NCBI RefSeq assembly: GCF_002234595.1
Contig: NZ_NMUL01000009.1
Coordinates: 1 to 64,000 of the forward strand
Reading direction: 5' to 3'
From: Amycolatopsis vastitatis
Lineage (GTDB): Bacteria > Actinomycetota > Actinomycetes > Mycobacteriales > Pseudonocardiaceae
DNA length: 64,000 bases
Shown here: one piece after another, positions 20,621 through 30,582 of the stretch
Position numbering within the stretch: the first letter of the stretch is position 1
Layout of the letters: the number at the start of each line of letters is the position of its first letter
Notes under the pieces: generated by a model
Databases searched by the model: none
What the model was told of the DNA's origin: nothing
Seen by the model: only the letters and a program-made list of their open reading frames with translations
Position numbers and translations under genes: made by a program

Positions 20621-21649
20621 TTACGGCCTCTCTCGAGCGGGGTGGACGCGCAGGGGGGCGCTGGTTCTGGCGAGGAATCCGAGGATTTCCCGATAGGACC
20701 CCAGCACCCCGGTCTGCGCGTACGGGATGCCGCGTTCGGCACAGAACGCCCGCACGATCGGCCGGGCCGCCGGCAGCCGGTTGCGGGCCATCGTCGGGAA
20801 CAGGTGGTGCTCGATCTGCGAGTTCAACCCGCCGTACCACAGGTCGACCAGCGGCGAGCCGACCACGTTGCGTGCAGTGACGACCTGCCGGGCGACGAAA
20901 CCCAGCTCGTCGGCCGCGTCCAGCAGGGGCATGCCCTTGTGGTTGGGCGCGACCACCGAGCCCGCGTACAACCCGAACAATGCCTTCTGCACGACCATGA
21001 TCAGCACCGCCTGCCCGACGGACAGCCTCGTCATCACCAGCGCGAGGTACCCGGGGTAGTGCGCCAGCATCAGCGTCGCCTCGACGGCGACCAGCCGTGC
21101 GCGACCCCGCACCAGCGTGGTGATGCTCTCGATCAGGAACAACAGCGCGACGAACGAGTACAGCGGGACCTCGAGCACGGCCTGGTGGCGCATCATGAGC
21201 CGGACGAAGCCCCGGCTGCGCACGGCGTCACGTTCGGTGAACGCGGTGAACGTCCTGGCCAGGCTGGGATCGCGCCCGATCCGGTTGGGGTGGCGGTGGT
21301 GCCCGTTGTGGTCGGCCACCCACCAGCTCCAGCTCCACCCCATGATCAGGTTGCCGAGCAGCAGGCCGGCGACCGTGGTGGCCCGCTGCGAGCGGAACAC
21401 CTGCCGGTGGCCGAGATCGTGCACGAGCAGGCCGGCCCGGCCGTAGGCGAACGCGAGCGGGACGCACAGCGCCAGCCGCGCCGCCGGCCCGTCCGCCAGC
21501 ACGATGCCCGCGAAGCCACCGCCGAGCAGGCCGAGCGTGACCACCGTCGTGCGCGCGTAAAAGGCCGGTGCGGGCTCGAGCAACCCGGCCCGGCGCACCC
21601 GGCCGCGCAGCTCCAGGTAGTCGGCGCTCGTCGTCACGTACTCAGGCAT
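20621..21649 (-). CDS. membrane fatty acid desaturase (acyl-lipid type)
   Basis: A 342-residue integral membrane di-iron desaturase. The three histidine boxes are HDLGHRQ (about residue 77), HNGHHRHPN (about 113) and QIEHHLF (about 283); the Gln of the third box is typical of front-end or acyl-lipid desaturases. Hydrophobic helices lie before box 1 and between boxes 2 and 3. It would introduce a double bond into a membrane lipid acyl chain. It overlaps the end of the DUF4383-like gene by eight bases and is followed three bases later by the methyltransferase start, so expression is coupled. Confidence 0.9.
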   Translation of the reverse strand: MPEYVTTSADYLELRGRVRRAGLLEPAPAFYARTTVVTLGLLGGGFAGIVLADGPAARLALCVPLAFAYGRAGLLVHDLGHRQVFRSQRATTVAGLLLGNLIMGWSWSWWVADHNGHHRHPNRIGRDPSLARTFTAFTERDAVRSRGFVRLMMRHQAVLEVPLYSFVALLFLIESITTLVRGRARLVAVEATLMLAHYPGYLALVMTRLSVGQAVLIMVVQKALFGLYAGSVVAPNHKGMPLLDAADELGFVARQVVTARNVVGSPLVDLWYGGLNSQIEHHLFPTMARNRLPAARPIVRAFCAERGIPYAQTGVLGSYREILGFLARTSAPLRVHPARERP

Positions 21650-22085
21650 GCGCCACTCGCCGGTGCCGCCGTCCGGCCGCGGCGAGCGTCCCGAGCAGCA
21701 GCGTCAAAGGCCCGGCGACGAGGTGGAACCCGTTCTCGAACGCGTCCAGCTCCAGGCCGAGCGGGTGGTGCGCGATCACACCCCACACGCCGAGGGCGGT
21801 GTAGAACACGCCGAACGACAGCGCCAGGCCGACCGCGAACCCCGCCCCGCGCGCCACCAGGAGCGCGGCGAGGGCGGCGGCGCCCCACCCGACGTGCAGC
21901 CAGGCGTGTGCCGGGTCGATCCCGAGCAGCCCGCGCACCAGGTAGGGCGCGGTGCCGGCGAGATCGGGGTCCGCGCGGAACAGCAGCGAACCGGCGCCCT
22001 GCAGCAGAAGGCCCGCCATCAACGCGACCAGGTATGCCCGCAGCGCCCGCGCGCCGGGTCTCGATTCGCTCGCGGGCTCCCTCAT
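21642..22085 (-). CDS. DUF4383-like four-TM membrane protein
   Basis: A 147-residue membrane protein with four predicted helices: YLVALMAGLLLQGAGSLLF, HAWLHVGWGAAALAALLVA, FAVGLALSFGVFYTALGVWG and FHLVAGPLTLLLGTLAA. The pattern with His residues at HVGW and NGFHLV matches DUF4383. The role is unknown. Its ATG at 22085 overlaps the stop of the preceding membrane-protein gene by four bases (ATGA), and its end overlaps the desaturase start. It may form an accessory subunit or scaffold for the desaturases; that is inference from coupling alone. Confidence 0.75.
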   Translation of the reverse strand: MREPASESRPGARALRAYLVALMAGLLLQGAGSLLFRADPDLAGTAPYLVRGLLGIDPAHAWLHVGWGAAALAALLVARGAGFAVGLALSFGVFYTALGVWGVIAHHPLGLELDAFENGFHLVAGPLTLLLGTLAAAGRRHRRVAHA

Positions 22086-22876
22086 GACGCCAACCTCGCC
22101 GTGCGCACCAGGGCCGTTCCCCTGCTTCGAAGCAGCACGACCGCCAGCAGCGCCGCGTCCACGCCGAAAACCACGAACCACGCCACTGTGGACGGGCCTG
22201 CCTTGAACCGGTCGAGGTTCGCCAGTGAAACGCCGAGCACGAGCAGCACGGTGCCGAGGTTCGCCGCGGTCCAGATCCAGCCCGCCTCCGGCCGCACGTC
22301 CATCGTGACCAGCACCCCGCCGGCGGCGAAGGTCAGCAGGAACACGCTGTAAACCTGGGCGAGGATCGGCGTCAGGGACCACGGCCACAGCTGAACCGCG
22401 AAGTCGGGGGCGACCAGCATGACCACCCCGCACACCGCGAGCAGTGCCGTGTAGGCGCCGGTCAGCGGCGCGAACCGGTGGTGGCCGGCGGGCCGGTTGT
22501 CCTTGCCGCGCAACAGGTACAGCGCCAGTGCCGCGATCACCACGTCGACGCCGTAGAAGATCAGCCAACGGGCCGGAAAGTCGTCCGAGCCGAACTGGCC
22601 GAGGTGCGGCAAGGTGAGCAGCAGCAGGCCACCGGTGACCGTCCCGACGCTGACGAGCGAGATCCGCACCGCGACGTACCTCGGCGCCGCCGCACTGAAC
22701 AACCCGGTCAGCGCGCCCATGCCGTAGAGGGAGGCCACGAACCGCGCGTTGAGCGGGGTGGCCGGCCACGGCAGGTTCTCGGAGATCAGCTGCGGCCAGA
22801 TCAGCGCCCGCCCCAACATGAGCGCCTGCACCACGACGAGCGCGAAGAACACCCGCAGCCACCACGGGTTCCTCAT
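22082..22876 (-). CDS. multi-pass membrane protein in lipid operon
   Basis: A 264-residue protein with about seven or eight hydrophobic helices, starting MRNPWWLRVFFALVVVQALM. Conserved-looking features are the first periplasmic loop (PQLISENLPWPATPL) and polar residues in the middle helices. I do not recognise the family. The ATG at 22876 overlaps the stop of the upstream desaturase gene by four bases (ATGA). Its position between two desaturases suggests a membrane partner, transporter or electron-transfer anchor; there is no haem or iron-sulphur motif to support the last idea. Confidence 0.7.
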   Translation of the reverse strand: MRNPWWLRVFFALVVVQALMLGRALIWPQLISENLPWPATPLNARFVASLYGMGALTGLFSAAAPRYVAVRISLVSVGTVTGGLLLLTLPHLGQFGSDDFPARWLIFYGVDVVIAALALYLLRGKDNRPAGHHRFAPLTGAYTALLAVCGVVMLVAPDFAVQLWPWSLTPILAQVYSVFLLTFAAGGVLVTMDVRPEAGWIWTAANLGTVLLVLGVSLANLDRFKAGPSTVAWFVVFGVDAALLAVVLLRSRGTALVRTARLAS

Positions 22877-23742
22877 GGCGGTGCCTTCGCGCCGAGCCGT
22901 CGCCTGGCCCGCAGTTCCGGCGGCACCCGGCGCACGTGGCTGACCAGCCGGAGCCGCTCGAGACCGAGGATCACGTACCCGGAAAGGTCCACCTGCCACC
23001 AGTACAGGCCGTGCATCGCCGAGCTGGGGAAAGCGTGGTGGTTGTTGTGCCAGCCCTCACCGAAGGCGAGCACGCCCATCGGCCAGTTGTTGCGGCTGCG
23101 GTCGCCGGTCGCGAACTCGGCTCGCCCGAACGTGTGGCAGATCGAGTTGACCGCGAAGGTGACATGGAGCGTGAAGAACAGCCGGATCCAGCCACCCCAC
23201 AGCAGCCCGGTCCAGCCGCCGAGCGCGAACGGGACGGCGAAGGACAGTGCCGCCCAGTACCAGAACGTGCGCTGGAAGAAGCGCACCATCCGGTCGTCAC
23301 GCAGCCGAGGCGCGTAGGTGTCGGGATCGTCGGGGTAGCCGGGCAGGAACCAGCCCATGTGCGCGTGGAAGAACCCGCGGACCGGGCTGTGCGGATCGGC
23401 GTCGTCGTCGGAGTGGGCGTGGTGCTCGATGTGGATCGCCGCCCACCGCACCGGGTCGGCCATGCCCGCCATGCACCCCAGGGCGAGCAACACGAAACGC
23501 ACCGCCGGGCGCGCCTGGAAACTACGGTGAGTCAGCATCCGGTGGAAGCCGACGGTCAGGCCGAGGCTCGTCGCGACGTACATCCCCGCGAAGATCGCGA
23601 TATCGCGCCCGGTGGTCAGGTTCTCCCAGGTCAGCACGGCGCCCGCGGCCACCGCCAGTATCGGGAGGAGCACACCGAGCAGGGTTGCGGCGCGTTCCAG
23701 CGGCCCCACCGCGTGCCGTTCCCGACGCTCGGAAGTGTCCAT
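22873..23742 (-). CDS. acyl-CoA delta-9-type desaturase
   Basis: A 289-residue membrane desaturase of the acyl-CoA/stearoyl type. The histidine boxes are HRMLTH (about residue 67), HIEHHAHSD (about 104) and GEGWHNNHHAFP (about 229); the last is diagnostic of the delta-9 family. Four hydrophobic helices frame the boxes. It is the first gene of the five-gene operon running leftward to 19703. Its start at 23742 follows GGAGGC. It would make a mono-unsaturated acyl chain that later enzymes of the operon could modify further. Confidence 0.9.
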   Translation of the reverse strand: MDTSERRERHAVGPLERAATLLGVLLPILAVAAGAVLTWENLTTGRDIAIFAGMYVATSLGLTVGFHRMLTHRSFQARPAVRFVLLALGCMAGMADPVRWAAIHIEHHAHSDDDADPHSPVRGFFHAHMGWFLPGYPDDPDTYAPRLRDDRMVRFFQRTFWYWAALSFAVPFALGGWTGLLWGGWIRLFFTLHVTFAVNSICHTFGRAEFATGDRSRNNWPMGVLAFGEGWHNNHHAFPSSAMHGLYWWQVDLSGYVILGLERLRLVSHVRRVPPELRARRRLGAKAPP

Positions 23743-24215
23743 GGGCGCCTCCTCTGAGGCTGGTGCGCACGTTCACGATGACAGCCTGTGCACGCTCACG
23801 CCAGTCCAGGCCGGGTGAAGGTGCCGGCCAGACGGCTGGACGAGTCCGGGGCAGTTGGGCGCACGTCGGCGCGGCTCTGAGCCGGTCGAGAAGGGGGTTG
23901 GCCCCGGCGAAATCAGCGGGAGCGCCGGGACAATCGTGACGCTCCGGTCCTTCCGGCTCTGAACAGCTTCACCCATCAGGGGTATCCGACCGAGTCTTCG
24001 GCCCCGCCCTGAGCGCATCACCGGCCGCCTTCGCAACCGGACACCGGGGCACGTCCGGTAGTGACGTTCTGCAACTGCGCGGGTGCCGCAGGGGCATGTC
24101 CCGGAGCTTCGCGGCCGCCTGCCACTGCCCACAGTGGACGGTTACGGCACGTCGTGCGCGATCTCGGGCGGCAGCTGCGTCCTGGCGATCCTCGCCGCGC
24201 TGATCGTCCCCGTAC

Positions 24216-24232
24216 CCATGTAATTTACATGG
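24216..24232. promoter_or_regulatory. perfect 17-bp palindrome
   Basis: CCATGTAATTTACATGG is perfectly symmetric around the T at 24224 and is AT-rich against a GC-rich background. It sits 178 bases upstream of the GH62 start and 474 bases upstream of the lipid operon start. It is a likely operator, but its regulator is unknown. Confidence 0.55.
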
Positions 24233-24323
24233 TTCATCTGTCCTCTGTGGACTGACGACCGTGGCCTTGAACTGCGAGGTCACCCGGCCGACGGCGGCGT
24301 CTCCGGGCGCGCCGTCGCATGGA

Positions 24324-25864
<1,541 letters not shown>

Positions 25865-25881
25865 CCCGCGGCACTCTCTCG

Positions 25882-25918
25882 GGAGGAACCCCAGCCGGCC
25901 ACCGGCTGGGGTTCCTCC
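25882..25918 (+). terminator. strong terminator after GH62 gene
   Basis: A perfect 17-base stem, GGAGGAACCCCAGCCGG (25882-25898) with its reverse complement at 25902-25918, has a three-base loop and begins 17 bases after the GH62 stop. The end is followed by GT rather than a T run. Confidence 0.85.
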
Positions 25919-26028
25919 GTTCCGAGGGCATTGCCCGCTTGCACGCTTGGCGGGCGTGCTTGGTTGCCTTGCTCCGGTGTCTGGTTGATCGCAGGTCAGG
26001 GCGGGTTTCCCGGGTCTACGCTGAGGCG

Positions 26029-27330
26029 ATGACGCTGGGGATGGACCGGGATGCGACGAAGCACCGCCGGTGGCAGAACACCTTTCTGGCCGGGGAGATC
26101 GTCTTCGGCCTGGCCGCGCTCGGTGTGGCGGCGGGCGCGGCCTACTCGCTGAGCGCTCCCGGGTACGTCTTCGACGACGGCGAGCTCACGGGCGAGATGC
26201 TGGTCTTCGCCCTGGCCTCCGCGCTGTTGCTCGGCTGCGTCGCCCTCGGGCGGCGCCACGACCTGCGGCGCGCCGCGCTGGTCGCCGAGCACGAACACTG
26301 GCTGCCGTCGCTGACCGAACACGACGGCCAGGGCCAGGTCGACCTCGACGTCGAGACCGCCCGGTTGCGGCCGCTGGTGCTGCGCTCCGTGGGGCTCGTG
26401 CTGGTCTGGATCGCCGTGCTGGCGGGGGTGGTCGCGGGATTCGCCGCGATGAGCGCGTCGGCCGACCACCTGCTGAAGACCGGGGTGCGGGTGAGCGGCG
26501 AGGTGCTGGGCGTCTACCAGCACAGCCGTGGCGAGGACACGATCTACGTGGCGTACCCGGTGGACTACGGCCACCTGAGGTATGCCGACATCGTCTGGGA
26601 CTCCGGCCGGCCGTACACCAAGGGGCAGCAGATCACGGTCATCTACGACAAGGCCGACCCCGCTCGGGTGCGCACGCTGGACGAGACCAACGACGACCAG
26701 ACCTTGACCTGGGTGCTGGCGATGGGGACGGCCGCCGGGGGGTTCGGGCTCGTGCTCTCGGTCATCGCCGCGGTGAACTGGCGGCGCCGCCACCGCGCCG
26801 TCCTCGCCACCGGCTGGCGGATCGCGTCGGTGACCGTCGTGCCGGACAAGCCGATGCGCTCGAACCGGCACCTGCCGGACATCAACGTCGAGTATCGCGA
26901 CGGCACCCGGATCACGCTGCGCGCGGCCACGTCGTCACACGGCGCGGCGCCGTTGAAGAACGAGCCGAACCGGCGGGCCTGGATCGGCGGCACCGACCGC
27001 GACATGGTGGTGCTCTTCCCCCACGGACGTTGGCGGCAGCCGCCCTACGCCGTGCCGGCCTACGCGCTGAACCTGCGGGTCGCGCCCCAGCCCGCGGCGG
27101 CGCCCATCCCCGAGGACCCGGAGCAGGTGGCGTTCGTCGAACGCAGGGTCCGCTGGTTCATGATCGCGATTTTCGGCTGGTTCGTCGTACTGGTCGGAGT
27201 CAGCGTCCTGTTGATCGTGCTGGACATGTTGCTGCCCATGTTCTTCGTCGTGGTGGTGGGCTCGCTCGCGCCTCTCCCGCTCACCCAGCTCTACTTCAGC
27301 CGGATGCGGGCCGCGATCGAGGAGAAATGA
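26029..27330 (+). CDS. DUF3592-type membrane protein
   Basis: A 433-residue membrane protein. Two N-terminal helices (IVFGLAALGVAAGAAYSL and LVFALASALLLGCVALG) and a third at about residue 128 (LVLVWIAVLAGVVAGFAAM) precede a DUF3592-like beta-domain (VRVSGEVLGVYQHSRGEDT, then QQITVIYDKADPARVRTLD). A further helix (WVLAMGTAAGGFGLVLSVIA), a second soluble beta-domain and two C-terminal helices (WFMIAIFGWFVVLVGVSVLL) follow. The ATG at 26029 removes a 66-codon upstream extension that covers the GH62 terminator. Function unknown. It converges with the nuclease-like gene, with two bases between the stops. Confidence 0.75.
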   Translation: MTLGMDRDATKHRRWQNTFLAGEIVFGLAALGVAAGAAYSLSAPGYVFDDGELTGEMLVFALASALLLGCVALGRRHDLRRAALVAEHEHWLPSLTEHDGQGQVDLDVETARLRPLVLRSVGLVLVWIAVLAGVVAGFAAMSASADHLLKTGVRVSGEVLGVYQHSRGEDTIYVAYPVDYGHLRYADIVWDSGRPYTKGQQITVIYDKADPARVRTLDETNDDQTLTWVLAMGTAAGGFGLVLSVIAAVNWRRRHRAVLATGWRIASVTVVPDKPMRSNRHLPDINVEYRDGTRITLRAATSSHGAAPLKNEPNRRAWIGGTDRDMVVLFPHGRWRQPPYAVPAYALNLRVAPQPAAAPIPEDPEQVAFVERRVRWFMIAIFGWFVVLVGVSVLLIVLDMLLPMFFVVVVGSLAPLPLTQLYFSRMRAAIEEK

Positions 27331-27331
27331 C

Positions 27332-28282
27332 CTAGCCGTCCAGCGGGAAGGAAGCGAAGACCGGGGCGTGGTCGGAGCCCGGCTTGCTCACGTGCGCGGA
27401 CGGGTCTTCGGTGACCGAGGGCAGGTCGTGGTCGTGGCGGACGTGGACTTCGGGCAGCGGCGCGAGGAGCGCGTGGCTGGCGAAGATGTGGTCGATCAGT
27501 TCGCGGCGGCCGTGGTTGATGCGGGAGTAGCGCTCGGCGTCGGGGATCAAGGGGGAGAGGTTCCACAGGCGACGGCGGTCGCCGGCGTCGTCACGTTCGA
27601 AGCCGCCGGTGCCGATTTCCGAGCCGGGCGGGCCGGTCAGGATCTGGGTGGTCGCCGCTTCGGCTTCGTCGTTGAGGTCGCCGAGCACGATGACGCGTTT
27701 CCCGTCGCCCGGTTCGAGGGCGGCGGTGGCCAGTTCGCGGACGGCGGTGGCTTCGGCGGTGCGGCGGTAAAGGGCGTAGGCGCCGTAGCGGGCGCGTTCG
27801 CCTTCGCCGTGCGGGAAGAACCGGTTTTCCGGGTAGGTCAGCAGCTTGGACTTCAGGTGACAGGTGATCAGGGTGACGCTGCCGCCTTCGAGTTGCGCGG
27901 TGACGGTCAGCGCGCCGCGGCCGAGCTGGCCGCTGAGCGGGGCGGGCGGGTCGGCGACCTGGATCGGCGCCAGCTTCGCCGGCAGGGCCACGGTGTCGGC
28001 GACGACGGTCAGCGGCAGGCGGGACAGGAAGCCGACCCGGATCCCGCGTGAGTCGGGGTGCTGCGAGCAGACTGTGTGCCAGTCGCCGGTCAGCCGCGCG
28101 GCGAGGTCCTTCAGCGCTTCCGGATCCCCGACCTCCTGCACGGCCAGCACGTCCGGGCCGATCGCCGTGATCGTCCCGTGCAGGGCTTTCAGCTTGGCGT
28201 CGTAGGTCGCCGGGTCCGGCCGGCCGTCTCCGTCGCCGGGCAGGAACAGGTTTTCCAGGTTCCACGTGCCGATGACGACCAT
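27332..28282 (-). CDS. endonuclease/exonuclease/phosphatase family protein
   Basis: A 316-residue EEP-superfamily hydrolase. It starts MVVIGTWNLENLFLPGDGDG (metal Asn), then DVLAVQEVGDPEAL (metal Glu), GIRVGFLSRLPL, VTLITCHLKSKL, VIVLGDLNDEAEAA (catalytic GDLND) and ends with GSDHAPVFASF (catalytic SDH). These are all the signature positions, so the enzyme should be active on phosphodiesters or phosphomonoesters. There is no signal peptide, which argues for a cytoplasmic role. The ATG at 28282 is preferred over a start 40 codons upstream that has no coding character. Confidence 0.88.
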   Translation of the reverse strand: MVVIGTWNLENLFLPGDGDGRPDPATYDAKLKALHGTITAIGPDVLAVQEVGDPEALKDLAARLTGDWHTVCSQHPDSRGIRVGFLSRLPLTVVADTVALPAKLAPIQVADPPAPLSGQLGRGALTVTAQLEGGSVTLITCHLKSKLLTYPENRFFPHGEGERARYGAYALYRRTAEATAVRELATAALEPGDGKRVIVLGDLNDEAEAATTQILTGPPGSEIGTGGFERDDAGDRRRLWNLSPLIPDAERYSRINHGRRELIDHIFASHALLAPLPEVHVRHDHDLPSVTEDPSAHVSKPGSDHAPVFASFPLDG

Positions 28283-28666
28283 GACGCCTCCCGGGCCTTG
28301 CGTGCCGGCCGCCAGGGACGCTGGTGTTCCGCGCACGGATACCAGATGACTCGTCGCGTCCTGACGCACGGTTACAAGCCTCACCCGAATGCCGCAGTGC
28401 ACGAACCCTCTTCGGCGAGTGATTCCGTACCGATTTGCGTCATTGGTTGGGGAAAACCCGCGGGCACGTCGTTTCGCGACGTGGGCGCAGGCTCAACGCC
28501 GCCGAGCCCTGTGTGGGCGCCGGAAGTCGCGCGGGCCGGGGCCCCACGCGAGGCCGTCGTCTGCCTGGGCGCGGCCGCACGGGCGACGAGGGTGCCTTGC
28601 GCGGCGGAAAGGATGCCACCACCGGCCACGTCGATCGCGGCACGCCGGACGCACTGGCCGACGGGG
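28283..28666. other. intergenic, no gene seen
   Basis: I see no supportable gene in these 384 bases between the EEP hydrolase start and the end of the MerR-like pseudogene. The region should contain the promoter for the hydrolase; no distinct boxes stand out. Confidence 0.4.
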
Positions 28667-29004
28667 TCAGTCGACGGCCTCGAGACCTTGGGATCGGTTG
28701 AGGCGTTGAGCTTCGTGGAGCTGGTCTTCGGGGGTGACGATGCGGCAGGCCGCGTCGACGGCGGTGCCCTGGTCGACCAGTTCCCGGACGCGGGCGGCCA
28801 GCCGCAGCTGGTGGCGCGAGTAGCGGCGGTGCCCGCCGCCGGAGCGTTGCGGCGTGATCAGGCCGGCCTGGTCGAGGCTGCGCAAGAAGTTTGGGTCGTG
28901 CCGAGCATTTCCGCGGCCCGCCCCATGGTGTACGCGGGGTAGTGCTCGTCGTCGAACTTGTCGGCCCCGCCTGGCGTGGCCGGTCTTTCCTGCTCAGGGA
29001 TCAT
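28667..29004 (-). pseudogene. MerR family regulator with one-base frameshift
   Basis: From the ATG at 29004 the translation gives MIPEQERPATPGGADKFDDE and YPAYTMGRAAEMLGTT, a MerR-type winged HTH, but the frame then ends in nonsense. The continuation is intact in the next frame: NFLRSLDQAGLITPQRSGGG, HRRYSRHQLRLAARVRELVD and ACRIVTPEDQLHEAQRLN. The break is at ACCCAAAC (about 28886-28894), where one base is missing from ACC-CAN-AAC. Repaired, the protein would be about 112 residues. It is a recent pseudogene or a sequencing error; everything else is well conserved. Confidence 0.75.
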
Positions 29005-29021
29005 TCCACCTCCACATCACA

Positions 29022-29058
29022 GAGGACCCCGGGTGCCGTCACGGCACCCGGGGTCCTC
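29022..29058 (-). terminator. strong terminator after AA10 gene
   Basis: An 18-base inverted repeat (29022-29039 with 29041-29058, separated by one C) lies 33 bases beyond the AA10 stop on the minus strand. It lies between that gene and the start of the MerR-like pseudogene (29004), so it may serve only the AA10 transcript. Confidence 0.8.
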
Positions 29059-29091
29059 AGGGGTTGCCCAACTCGCGGGAGCGGGCAGCCG

Positions 29092-29748
29092 CTAGCCGAA
29101 GGTCACGTCGCTGCACCACATGTAGGTCTGGTCCTGGTGCGAGGCCTGCCAGATCGTGAAGACGACGTGGTGTCCCCGGTAGCCGGAGGTCTGGACGTCG
29201 AACGTGATGTCCTTGGCCGGCGCGTACCTCCCCGTCTGGGTGATGAAGTCGAGGTTGCCCCAGCCGAGGCGCTGCGTGGTGGGGTCGTACCCGTTCTTGC
29301 TGACGTACACGCGGAAGTAGTCGGCGCCGTGGCTGGCCTGGTCGTACAGGTGCATCGAGAAGCTGCTGCCGATGCTGGTGGTCTTCCACTGGCCGGGGGT
29401 GTTGAGGGAGTTGTTGCGCGCGAGGGCGTTGCTGCAGAGCTGGCCGTCGGGGGTCGCGCCCTGGAAGTTCCCCTTGAGCCCGTCCCGCAGCGCGCTCATC
29501 CAGTTCCACATGGTGTCGGCGTTGGCCTGGAAAGCCTGCCAGCACATGGGGTCCTGCTGTTGCATCGCGGGGTTCGTGTGCTGGTTGCCCCAGTCCTTCC
29601 AGCACTGGTAGGCGCGGGTGGCGGGGCTGACGATGGTGCCGTGCGCCGAGGCCGGCGGGGCCCAGAGGAACAATCCGGCCAGCACGCCGATGATCACTGC
29701 GATGATGCTCCGCCGCCTGGTGGCGGGCCCGGAGGTGCGCATACGCAT
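29092..29748 (-). CDS. secreted AA10 lytic polysaccharide monooxygenase
   Basis: A 218-residue single-domain AA10 enzyme. The signal peptide ends ASA-HGT, leaving His36 as the mature N-terminus that forms the copper histidine brace with His140 (DQASHGADYF). The mature segment HGTIVSPATRAYQCWKDWG and the C-terminal QTYMWCSDVTF are typical. Cys49, Cys69, Cys105 and Cys210 could form disulphides. It has no carbohydrate-binding module. It would cleave cellulose, chitin or xylan-coated fibres oxidatively; the substrate cannot be fixed from sequence. GGAGG precedes the ATG at 29748. CebR-like and XlnR-like boxes lie upstream. Confidence 0.93.
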   Translation of the reverse strand: MRMRTSGPATRRRSIIAVIIGVLAGLFLWAPPASAHGTIVSPATRAYQCWKDWGNQHTNPAMQQQDPMCWQAFQANADTMWNWMSALRDGLKGNFQGATPDGQLCSNALARNNSLNTPGQWKTTSIGSSFSMHLYDQASHGADYFRVYVSKNGYDPTTQRLGWGNLDFITQTGRYAPAKDITFDVQTSGYRGHHVVFTIWQASHQDQTYMWCSDVTFG

Positions 29749-29786
29749 GGATGAGCCTCCATTCTCGGATGAACGAGCGGTGGCTG

Positions 29787-29800
29787 TGGGAGCGCTCCCG
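29787..29800. promoter_or_regulatory. CebR-like operator
   Basis: TGGGAGCGCTCCCG, with the perfect palindrome GGGAGCGCTCCC, lies 39-52 bases upstream of the AA10 start. It matches the known actinobacterial CebR box TGGGAGCGCTCCCA at 13 of 14 positions, so cellobiose or related oligosaccharides probably induce this gene. Confidence 0.8.
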
Positions 29801-29858
29801 GAGCAACAGGCTATACGCCGTCTCGTGAAACTTCAACCGGACATTCCGTGCGATGTGT

Positions 29859-29870
29859 CGAAAACTTTCG
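29859..29870. promoter_or_regulatory. XlnR/BxlR-like box
   Basis: CGAAAACTTTCG resembles the streptomycete xylan-regulator box CGAAACTTTCG with one extra base. It is 111 bases upstream of the AA10 start and just beyond the bicupin stop. Regulation by xylan products is possible but less certain than the CebR box. Confidence 0.4.
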
Positions 29871-29872
29871 GC

Positions 29873-30565
29873 TCAGTTTCCGACACTGTCCAGCCGCGGA
29901 GCTTCACCCGGCCCCACGGGGAAGTGCGCGAGGAACGTGACCCCTTCGCCCTGGGCGTCGAACCGCGCGATGCGGGTCGCTTCCGGCTCGTAGAAGACGT
30001 CGCCGGGGTTCAGCACGGTCTCGGGCTCGCCCTCGATCTGGTAGACGGCGGAGCCGGCCTCGATGCTGCCGAAGACCGGGCCGTTGTGGGTGTGCGGGCC
30101 GGGGCTGTGGTGCGGGGCGATGGTGATGCGGCGGACCTCGACGTGGCCGACCACGCGGGGTTCGGGCAGGTGCTGGTCCAGCACGACCGTGCGGGTGACG
30201 GCGGGAAGGTCGGCCGGTTCGCCGATCTCGGTGGGTGTGCCGTCGGCGGGAATCTCCTCGATCGCCAGGTGGGTCATCGGCGTCGTGTCCGTCGCGCCGT
30301 GCCAGTGCCATTCGCCGGCCGCGACGCGGACCGTGTCGCCCGCCCTGATCAGCGTCGCCGGGCCGCCCCGGCGCTGCACGTAACCGGTGCCTTCGGTGAC
30401 GACGAGGACCTGGCCGACCGGGTGCCGGTGCCAGTGGGTGCGGGCGCCGGGCGCGAACTGCACGCGGTCCACTTGGGTGCGCGAAGCGCCTTCGGGGACG
30501 GCGAGCGGGGTGACCCACGCGTTGCCGGTGATCACGTCGGCGGGGACGGCGGACGGGAAGTTCAC
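29873..30565 (-). CDS. bicupin protein
   Basis: A 230-residue protein with two cupin barrels. Cupin 1 has GARTHWHRHPVGQVLVVTEG and AGDTVRVAAGEWHWHGA (residues about 35-85); cupin 2 has PGPHTHNGPVFGSIEAG and NPGDVFYEPEATRIA (about 160-215). Both carry His residues suitable for a metal. Such proteins include lyases, dioxygenases and quercetinase-like enzymes; the substrate is unknown. The GTG at 30565 has AGGAG seven bases upstream. It is 17 bases downstream of the TetR gene, so the two form an operon divergent from DoxX and the sigma factor. Confidence 0.8.
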   Translation of the reverse strand: MNFPSAVPADVITGNAWVTPLAVPEGASRTQVDRVQFAPGARTHWHRHPVGQVLVVTEGTGYVQRRGGPATLIRAGDTVRVAAGEWHWHGATDTTPMTHLAIEEIPADGTPTEIGEPADLPAVTRTVVLDQHLPEPRVVGHVEVRRITIAPHHSPGPHTHNGPVFGSIEAGSAVYQIEGEPETVLNPGDVFYEPEATRIARFDAQGEGVTFLAHFPVGPGEAPRLDSVGN

Positions 30566-30582
30566 GGAGTACTCCTGAGGCT

